NCBI GenBank assembly: GCA_016839665.1
Contig: JAEOTU010000122.1
Location: 1-11,698, forward strand
Reading direction: 5' to 3'
DNA length: 11,698 nucleotides
Source of the DNA: Candidatus Hodarchaeota archaeon
Lineage (GTDB): Archaea > Asgardarchaeota > Heimdallarchaeia > Hodarchaeales > Hodarchaeaceae
A model generated the notes under the pieces. The model did no database searches. It worked only from the letters and a program-made list of their open reading frames with translations, and was not told the DNA's origin. The position numbers were made by a program, and so were the translations under genes. Positions 6,217-11,698 of the stretch are shown here, piece by piece (position 1 is the stretch's first letter; each line of letters starts with the position of its first letter).

Positions 6217-8460
6217 ATGGATACTCATAACCACGATAATCTTCTCCAATTCACATTGTTAGGGAAAAAATACGCGCTAAAAATTAACTCGGTTATTCAA
6301 ATCCTTCAAACACTTACGATTACACCAATAGCCAACAGTACTCGCTACATTACTGGTTCCACGACTTTTCAGGGTGAGGTTGTTCCTGTGATAGATCTTC
6401 AATCCTTTTTATATGGTGAAATTCCAAATAACGCTAAGAAGGCTTCAAATGAATATTCGGACTACCTTGTGGTGGAACATAGAGGAAAAAAAGTAGTCTT
6501 TCAGGTTGGAAGTGTTCTTGGATCTATCAAAAGACCTAAGGAAGCTTTCATATCAGACCTATTACACCTAGTGAACTCTACCGAGAATCTCTACTTTAAA
6601 AAAGCGTTTATCGATACTTACGAACAAATTATTGTTCAGATAGACCTCGAACAAGTCCTTGACCGCATCATTTACGAGTTGAAACAAACCCAAAAGCAAT
6701 TTATTGAAGAAAACATGGCTATGCTTATACCTATTGAAGTACCCAAAGATTCTAAAGAATTCAACATTGACCTAAAGCAGAAAGTGTTTGCCACACCACA
6801 AACAATTACAAAATCGAGTGGTAGAAAACCAATTCGTTCTTCAAGAAAAGTCACAAGTACAGCAACACAGGTTTCTGTCCACAATCTCGATATACTGATT
6901 CCTAACGATCATATACTTGAAATTTTTAATATTAACAATATTACATTAGTACCAAATGCACCTAGAGCTGTTTTGGGAACAATGAATTTTCGAGGGGACA
7001 TTATTAGTGTTTTAGACTTAGCTGAAATCCTAAGACCTACTCCAATCGACAAAGAGAGAGCAGGAGAAGCTCCGATTGTTGGCGCCCAGGTCTTGATCCT
7101 TGAAATTAAGGATCAGAAGATGGCTCTTTTTGTTGATAAAATCTCTGACATATATAATATGGATGATGCAGATATTAGATCTACACTCAATTTCACTGAA
7201 AATTCAGATTCGACTCATCTCTTTCAATCAGTCATGCTTGGCCGCTCAGGAGAGATAAATATGGTGTTAGATATCGAATATCTTGCTAATATTGTCTCCA
7301 ATCCTATTATCCTTGAGCAGGAAAGTGATCCAGTTGTGTTCTTTGAAAACCCGATAGAAAAATCCCTCTATCAGGTCAGTGACTCATTGATGGACGGTCT
7401 TTTATTTGAAAATGAAGGATCTTATTTTTTCATAGATTCAGATTTTATTTCTCAAATTATAGACGAAAATTCATTCATATTAAAGGAATTTTCTCATGAT
7501 GCAATTAGGGGAGCCGCTATTCATGCTAATATCGTTCCTGTTATAGATTTTAGTACAATTTTAAAAGAATCCAAGAATAAGACCAATCCTTCACCAAAAT
7601 CCGTTGGTATACTTGTTAATGACCCTAAAAATGATTTAGAGGTTGTTTTCCTAGTAGATAATGTTTTAAACAGATTATCTGTAAATAAATTTGATACATA
7701 TCAAACCGAAGTGGGGGTATCAGAAAAGGCTCTTTCACCGCTCATTTCGGGCTTTTTCTCATATCAAGGCACCCTTGGTATGATTATGAATCCTTTAAAC
7801 CTTCTCGAAGAAACTTCCACAGTACTCCAGAACATTTTACAATTAAAAAATATTAAGGAGGAGTTTTCTTCGCTACTCTCGTCAGATGAAGTACAATATC
7901 TTGAGAGCGTTAAAGACAGAAGAAAAGGATTAGAATTATTACTCTTCTATCGTCATAAGGGGATTCGTTTTGACTATTTTATATTTGAATGCCGAGAACA
8001 TTTACTTTCGATTGATATTGTCTTTATTCGGAAGGTTTTTGCTTCTTTGCAGTACGAAAACATCGATTCTGAATTTCATCCCTTAACAGGGATTGCAACA
8101 ATTGATGGTGATAAACTCCCTCTTCTTGATTTAGCAGGTCTATTATTTAGCTCGGAAGTTCAAGCTGACTTTCAACAGAGCACAAATTTCTTTACAATTG
8201 AGTGCCAAACTCAAACTTTCATAATTCCCACTAGTAATATTAAGGGGGTTGAAACGAAATTTAAAGAAGAACTAATTCCTTGTGAAGATACAAGCTTCTT
8301 TTTAGAGGGGAAAAAAGCTTGTCTTCATACATTTTCGTTGGAAAATGTCTCAAATCCAATACACATTATTGAAAAAGACTTGTTAACGAAGATATTAACT
8401 GAAAAAAATCTTAAATCTCTTCTAAAGAAGTTAAAAAAAGAAATTATCGAAAAGGATTGA
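6217..8460 (+). CDS. Tandem four-domain CheW-like scaffold protein
   Basis: The frame gives 747 residues from ATG 6217. TTG 6172 or GTG 6175 would add 15 or 14, but domain 1 begins after the ATG. Four CheW-like units can be made out: domain 1 about 9-150 (TFQGEVVPVIDL at 50-61); a Ser/Arg/Lys-rich linker 198-217; domain 2 about 217-370 (NFRGDIISVLDL at 257-268, then ALFVDKISDIY); domain 3 about 390-540 (AIHANIVPVIDF, then VVFLVDNVLNRL); a helical linker; domain 4 about 585-725 (TIDGDKLPLLDL at 628-639). Domains 1 and 2 keep the CheW core well; in 3 and 4 the N-[LF]-R-G element is lost. There is no kinase, HPt or receiver module, so it should be a coupling or scaffolding protein that could hold several CheA P5 or receptor ligands. 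It is followed 6 nt later by cheY. Single and double CheW proteins are usual; four in one chain is uncommon. Confidence 0.85.
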   Translation: MDTHNHDNLLQFTLLGKKYALKINSVIQILQTLTITPIANSTRYITGSTTFQGEVVPVIDLQSFLYGEIPNNAKKASNEYSDYLVVEHRGKKVVFQVGSVLGSIKRPKEAFISDLLHLVNSTENLYFKKAFIDTYEQIIVQIDLEQVLDRIIYELKQTQKQFIEENMAMLIPIEVPKDSKEFNIDLKQKVFATPQTITKSSGRKPIRSSRKVTSTATQVSVHNLDILIPNDHILEIFNINNITLVPNAPRAVLGTMNFRGDIISVLDLAEILRPTPIDKERAGEAPIVGAQVLILEIKDQKMALFVDKISDIYNMDDADIRSTLNFTENSDSTHLFQSVMLGRSGEINMVLDIEYLANIVSNPIILEQESDPVVFFENPIEKSLYQVSDSLMDGLLFENEGSYFFIDSDFISQIIDENSFILKEFSHDAIRGAAIHANIVPVIDFSTILKESKNKTNPSPKSVGILVNDPKNDLEVVFLVDNVLNRLSVNKFDTYQTEVGVSEKALSPLISGFFSYQGTLGMIMNPLNLLEETSTVLQNILQLKNIKEEFSSLLSSDEVQYLESVKDRRKGLELLLFYRHKGIRFDYFIFECREHLLSIDIVFIRKVFASLQYENIDSEFHPLTGIATIDGDKLPLLDLAGLLFSSEVQADFQQSTNFFTIECQTQTFIIPTSNIKGVETKFKEELIPCEDTSFFLEGKKACLHTFSLENVSNPIHIIEKDLLTKILTEKNLKSLLKKLKKEIIEKD

Positions 8461-8466
8461 ATTAGA

Positions 8467-8826
8467 ATGGCAAAGGTTTTGATTGTCGACGATTCAAAAT
8501 ATCTACGATTGATGATCCGAAAAATCCTGAAAAAACACGGTCATGACATTGTTGCTGAAGCTGGGACTGGAGTAGAAGCAATCGAAATGTACAAACAAAA
8601 TATGCCTAATGTTGTTACAATGGATGTTGTTATGCCAAAAATGAATGGATTAGTAGCAATCAAAGAAATTATAGAAATGGATCCTGAGGCAAGGATTGTA
8701 GTTGTCACAGCATTAGGGCATGAACCTCTTGTAAGGCAGGCTTTGAAAATTGGCGCTAAAGATTTTGTCATAAAACCATTCAAAGTTGATCAGCTTGTAC
8801 AAGCTGTTGAAGGTGCCTTAACTTAA
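8467..8826 (+). CDS. cheY: CheY response regulator (stand-alone receiver domain)
   Basis: This 119-residue protein is a receiver domain and nothing else. The acidic pocket is Asp8-Asp9 (VLIVDDS), the phospho-acceptor Asp53 (VTMDVVMPKMNG), the switch Thr81 (VVVTALGH), Phe100 at the aromatic switch position and Lys103 (VIKPF). All catalytic residues are present. In archaea, CheY-P usually reaches the archaellum motor through CheF; no cheF or archaellum gene is in the window, so its target is not shown. It starts 6 nt after the tetra-CheW stop, with an AAAGGA element (8451-8456) well placed before the ATG, consistent with co-transcription. It should be phosphorylated by the CheA at 8888 and dephosphorylated by the CheC at 10773. 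Confidence 0.95.
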   Translation: MAKVLIVDDSKYLRLMIRKILKKHGHDIVAEAGTGVEAIEMYKQNMPNVVTMDVVMPKMNGLVAIKEIIEMDPEARIVVVTALGHEPLVRQALKIGAKDFVIKPFKVDQLVQAVEGALT

Positions 8827-8887
8827 ATTCGTAGAAAAAAATAAAATCTTTTATCAATCAGTTTGTTTAGAAGATGGTCGTGAGTTC

Positions 8888-10780
8888 ATGAGTGAATTTG
8901 ATTCGGAAGAATTTCAAGAAGTCATGCTCCTAGAGTTGACCGAAAGAGTCGAGGAATTAAATTCAGCTTTATTGATTCTGGAAAAGGATCCAGAAAATAA
9001 AGAGTCTCTTGAGGATATTCTAAGAACACTACATAATCTCAAAGGCCTCTTTTCCTTATCAGGATATCCGAAGATCAGCACTATGACCCATAGCATGGAG
9101 AATCTAGTTACCAACACGGATGTTACTGAATTTGATAGAGTAATTCAGTTGTTGTTTAAATATACTGACGAGATTGAGAAATTTTCACACTCCTTGAAGG
9201 GAGGAAAAACTCCTGAGTTTCTCAGCTTTGACGAGCTAACGCAACAACTATCATCTATTGACGAGTTCATGATCAATCTTGGAAATAAGCTTCAGATTAA
9301 GGCTAGCTATAGTCCTGATTGCAAAGTAGTCAGTGCAAGAAGTTTGGTTTTGATTAAAAAATTGGAGGAGAAAGCAACTGTTAATCTTACCAACCCTCCG
9401 CTTGATGAAATTGAATCAGGAGCTTCATTTAAAGAATTAATCATCGAAATTACAACTAGGGAAGAAGAAGAGGTCATCAAACAAATCGTAGAAGAAGCCC
9501 CTGATGTTGTTTCTGCGAATGTATCCCGACTCTTAGAATCAATCTCTGTTGTAGAAAAACCAGAGGAAGTTCACGAATCACTTACAGTGAGAGTTAATCT
9601 TCAAGATTTAGATCAGATTATTCAGTTACTAGGTGATCTTGTGGTTTCAGGCCAATTTATCAGGGAGATTGGTGAATACCAGGCTTATTCTAGATCTTTT
9701 AAAGAGAATTTAGCCAACTTTGAAAGAACAATATCAAGTATTCAAGATTTAGTTATTAGAATGAGATTAGTTCCATTAGACACAATTCTCAGCCGATTCC
9801 CACGAATGATTCGTGATTTAAGTCTGGAAGAAGGAAAAAACGTTGATTTTATCGTTACTGGCAGACATATTGGTGTAGACCGTTCCGTCATCGAACAATT
9901 GGTTGATCCACTTAATCACTTACTTCGGAATGCCCTCAGTCATGGGATTGAGCTTCCTAACGAACGTATTAGAAAGAATAAAGATCCAACAGGAACTATG
10001 AAACTTTCAGTATCTCACGAACGATCTGACATCATCATCGAAATTTGGGATAACGGATGTGGAATTGATTATGAAAAAATTCGTAAAAAAGCTGAAGAAA
10101 AAGGGCTTGTAATTCCAGGAGTATTGACAACAGAAGAGGACATTCATAATTTGCTTTTCAATAAGCATTTATCTTCTGCAGATGAAACAACAGAGATTTC
10201 TGGTAGGGGAATAGGCCTTAATGTTGTTAAAGAAACTATGGAAGCAATTGGTGGAAGCATAGAGATCGAATCAGAACCAGGTAAATATTCAGCTTTTCGA
10301 CTGATCATCCCGATTTCTGTGGCTATTACAAAGGTTTTACTATTATCTGTTAAGGAACACCAGTTCGCGATTCCTATGGCTAATATTGAACAAATACTCT
10401 CCGTTCCGATTAGTAAAATTCTCGTTGACTCCACAGCTTCATCTAAATCAATCATTGTTGATAATACGCCAGTCCATTTAATCGATTTGCGTGAACGTTT
10501 AAAGTTTCACTCTTCAGAGGTAGTGAAAACTCCTGAAATAGAACTTAGTACAAAACGAAGAGATTATCAGAACGAGATAGTTATCTTATGGCGAAAAGGA
10601 AACCGCAGCTTGGGATTCCTTGTTGATGACCTTCTTGGAGAACGGGATGTCGTTATGAAACCCATCCAACATTTATTAACCCAGATTGGTGCGTTTGCAG
10701 GTGCAACTGTGCTAGAGGGAGGAAAAGTTGTGTTAATTATTGATCCCATGAATTTCCTGGAGGTTCAAACCATTGCCTGA
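8888..10780 (+). CDS. cheA: CheA chemotaxis histidine kinase
   Basis: The protein has 630 residues with the full CheA domain order. P1 HPt has phospho-His49 in LRTLHNLKGLFSLSGY. P2, the CheY-binding domain (about 133-215), resembles Thermotoga P2 (ARSLVLIKKLEE, TNPPLDEIESG). P3, the dimerisation domain (about 230-300), has VNLQDLDQIIQLLGDL, then RMRLVPLDTILSRFPRM. P4, the kinase domain, has an N box HLLRNALSHGIE (344-355, Asn348, Ser where Asp is usual), G1 DNGCGID (388-394) and G2 GRGIGLNVVK (439-448). P5, the CheW-like domain, spans about 477-628. All residues needed for ATP binding and His transfer appear intact. The ATG at 8888 lies 61 nt after cheY with only a weak GTGAG upstream, and the 3' end overlaps cheC by 8 nt. 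The cytosolic kinase would be coupled to its input through the CheW-type proteins encoded upstream. Confidence 0.96.
   Translation: MSEFDSEEFQEVMLLELTERVEELNSALLILEKDPENKESLEDILRTLHNLKGLFSLSGYPKISTMTHSMENLVTNTDVTEFDRVIQLLFKYTDEIEKFSHSLKGGKTPEFLSFDELTQQLSSIDEFMINLGNKLQIKASYSPDCKVVSARSLVLIKKLEEKATVNLTNPPLDEIESGASFKELIIEITTREEEEVIKQIVEEAPDVVSANVSRLLESISVVEKPEEVHESLTVRVNLQDLDQIIQLLGDLVVSGQFIREIGEYQAYSRSFKENLANFERTISSIQDLVIRMRLVPLDTILSRFPRMIRDLSLEEGKNVDFIVTGRHIGVDRSVIEQLVDPLNHLLRNALSHGIELPNERIRKNKDPTGTMKLSVSHERSDIIIEIWDNGCGIDYEKIRKKAEEKGLVIPGVLTTEEDIHNLLFNKHLSSADETTEISGRGIGLNVVKETMEAIGGSIEIESEPGKYSAFRLIIPISVAITKVLLLSVKEHQFAIPMANIEQILSVPISKILVDSTASSKSIIVDNTPVHLIDLRERLKFHSSEVVKTPEIELSTKRRDYQNEIVILWRKGNRSLGFLVDDLLGERDVVMKPIQHLLTQIGAFAGATVLEGGKVVLIIDPMNFLEVQTIA
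10759..10763 (+). promoter_or_regulatory. Shine-Dalgarno site inside cheA that fixes a TTG start for cheC
   Basis: GGAGG lies 9 nt before the TTG at 10773 and is the strongest ribosome-binding site in the cluster. It is embedded in the last codons of cheA. The first in-frame ATG of the cheC frame would cut away the first phosphatase motif, so the TTG start is supported by both the site and the protein. Confidence 0.65.
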
Positions 10781-11420
10781 GAACAAGTTTGATATTGATA
10801 AATTATCTGAATTCCATCTAGACGCTCTTCAAGAGGTGGGAAATATTGGTGCTGGTCATTCAGCTATTGCACTGACCCAATTTCTGAACCGAGCGACATA
10901 TATGAGCATCCCAAAAGTGGCCCTCGAGAAACTCCAGAATATTCCAGAAATAATTGGAATGCCAATGAAAGAAGAGTTGGCGATTGTTTCTTTGAATACT
11001 GTTAGTGATCTACTATATACACTCCTAATTTTTTTTGATAAAGAAAGTATTCAAAAAATCATTGATCTTATGACAACCACACCGACTGGTAACCTTCAAA
11101 GCATTTCTGATTTATCTCCTCTATTCCGATCATTAATTAAAGAAACTGGATCAATTCTTCTACTGAAATACGTTGAAGCTTTAAACTATTTCTTAAAAGC
11201 AAATTCTTTTCCATCACCTCCCAAACTTCGCATAGGAAGTCTTATTTCATTAGCTGATCATGAAATGAGTGATATACGCAAAAATATTTCTTCAGTGTTG
11301 TTTATCGAATGTGACGTTTTCACTTCTGAAAGAAATATCACTGTGGACCTTGCAATTGTCCCTCACCTTGATACTTTTGACAAATTCATGGGGTCACTAT
11401 TTGGATCAGAAACAGTGTAG
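10773..11420 (+). CDS. cheC: CheC-type CheY-P phosphatase
   Basis: The protein has 215 residues and starts at TTG 10773, inside the end of cheA (8-nt overlap), with GGAGG 9 nt upstream. CheC proteins carry up to two copies of the motif [D/S]xxxExxN-x22-P. The first is complete: Asp17-Glu21-Asn24 in DALQEVGN, and Pro47 exactly 22 residues after the Asn. The second is degenerate: Ser120-Glu124, then Ser127 where Asn is needed (SLIKETGS), with Pro150 still at the right spacing. Only one active site is likely to work. The family dephosphorylates CheY-P and in many organisms pairs with the deamidase CheD, which is not in the window. It is the last plus-strand gene of the cluster and is followed by two short T-tracts. 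Confidence 0.9.
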   Translation: MPENKFDIDKLSEFHLDALQEVGNIGAGHSAIALTQFLNRATYMSIPKVALEKLQNIPEIIGMPMKEELAIVSLNTVSDLLYTLLIFFDKESIQKIIDLMTTTPTGNLQSISDLSPLFRSLIKETGSILLLKYVEALNYFLKANSFPSPPKLRIGSLISLADHEMSDIRKNISSVLFIECDVFTSERNITVDLAIVPHLDTFDKFMGSLFGSETV

Positions 11421-11421
11421 A

Positions 11422-11442
11422 TTTTTAGAATAGTCAGTTTTT
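11422..11442. terminator. Candidate T-tract terminator between convergent genes
   Basis: Two T5 tracts (11422-11426 and 11438-11442) fall in the 20-bp gap after the cheC stop and just reach the convergent minus-strand stop. Archaeal termination often uses such short T-tracts. They are short, so the call is weak, and a terminator serving the minus-strand gene would need A-tracts on this strand, which are not evident. Confidence 0.3.
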
Positions 11443-11698
11443 ATGTCTTCCTAATTTCTAAATGTTTACCAATTTTTACTAAGCTTTTCATAATAATAGG
11501 AAACAATACTATAATGCCAAAAAGGACATCTAATGTCGTTATTAACTCTGATTCATGATCATATGTCATACTATAATCAAATGGTTCAACAATAAACCCA
11601 AAATTGAAGTCTGTAATAACTGGTGGTATTTTTTGAATGATTGATATGTGGAAATCCAAGCGATAACCCCGAGGATCCAGCGGGTAAAATAATGGAAC
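11441..11698 (-). CDS. C-terminal fragment of a membrane protein, cut by window edge
   Basis: The minus-strand frame is open from the window edge to a stop at 11441-11443, giving 85 residues. It opens VPLFYPLDPRGYRLDF, continues through a polar, aromatic segment (VIEPF-like FIVEPFDYSMTYDHE) and ends in one hydrophobic helix (LDVLFGIIVLFPIIM) with a short basic tail (KSLVKIGKHLEIRKT). This is a plausible extracellular region followed by a C-terminal membrane anchor with a cytoplasmic basic tail. No family is recognised. The visible TTG at 11659 is probably not the start, because protein-like sequence continues upstream to the edge. It converges on cheC with 20 bp between stops and is likely unrelated to the chemosensory cluster. 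Confidence 0.5.
   Translation of the reverse strand, partial: VPLFYPLDPRGYRLDFHISIIQKIPPVITDFNFGFIVEPFDYSMTYDHESELITTLDVLFGIIVLFPIIMKSLVKIGKHLEIRKT

Noticed and set aside
10144..10455. 103-codon open frame on the minus strand inside cheA
   Set aside because: It lies wholly within the highly conserved kinase and P5 region of cheA and its product has no domain features; antisense shadow.
1..11698. tRNA, rRNA, CRISPR array, insertion sequence or prophage genes
   Set aside because: I saw no repeat-spacer array, transposase, integrase, cloverleaf-like sequence or terminal inverted repeats while reading the window.

Overview
The window is AT-rich archaeal-type DNA. It carries TATA-like promoter elements, leaderless or weak Shine-Dalgarno starts mixed with a few good ones, and archaeal/bacterial-style chemotaxis proteins. 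It also has a Ras-superfamily-like protein and a longin/roadblock-like protein, a pairing that is abundant in Asgard archaea. An Asgard archaeon (Heimdall/Loki-like) is my best guess. This is an inference from gene content, since no rRNA or other marker gene is present.

Layout. Positions 1-1689 (+) hold the 3' part of a GH2 beta-glucuronidase-like gene with a C-terminal membrane anchor. Positions 1690-2288 look like decayed ground, with a truncated CPBP/CAAX-protease-like fragment (1836-2147) and a 23-codon ORF with its own TATA-like box and Shine-Dalgarno sequence (2206-2277). Positions 2289-3641 (-) encode an unrecognised membrane protein with about ten membrane segments. A roughly 300-bp divergent intergenic region follows. 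From 3944 to 11420 all genes are on the plus strand: a Ras-like pseudo-GTPase, a longin/roadblock-like protein, cheW, a very long protein with four CheW-like domains, cheY, cheA and cheC. A partial membrane-protein gene comes in convergently from the right edge (11441-11698, -).

How the genes may work together. CheA (His49 in P1, full P2-P5) should autophosphorylate and pass phosphate to the stand-alone CheY (Asp53). CheC, with one intact phosphatase motif, should remove it. CheW and the tetra-CheW protein would couple CheA to an input. No methyl-accepting receptor, CheB, CheR, CheD or CheF is encoded here. The lead genes are instead a nucleotide-binding-dead Ras-like protein and a longin/roadblock-like protein, which recalls the MglA/MglB-Frz logic of Myxococcus. 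The most interesting hypothesis is a chemosensory phosphorelay wired to, or scaffolded by, an Asgard-type GTPase/longin module through a multi-CheW scaffold.
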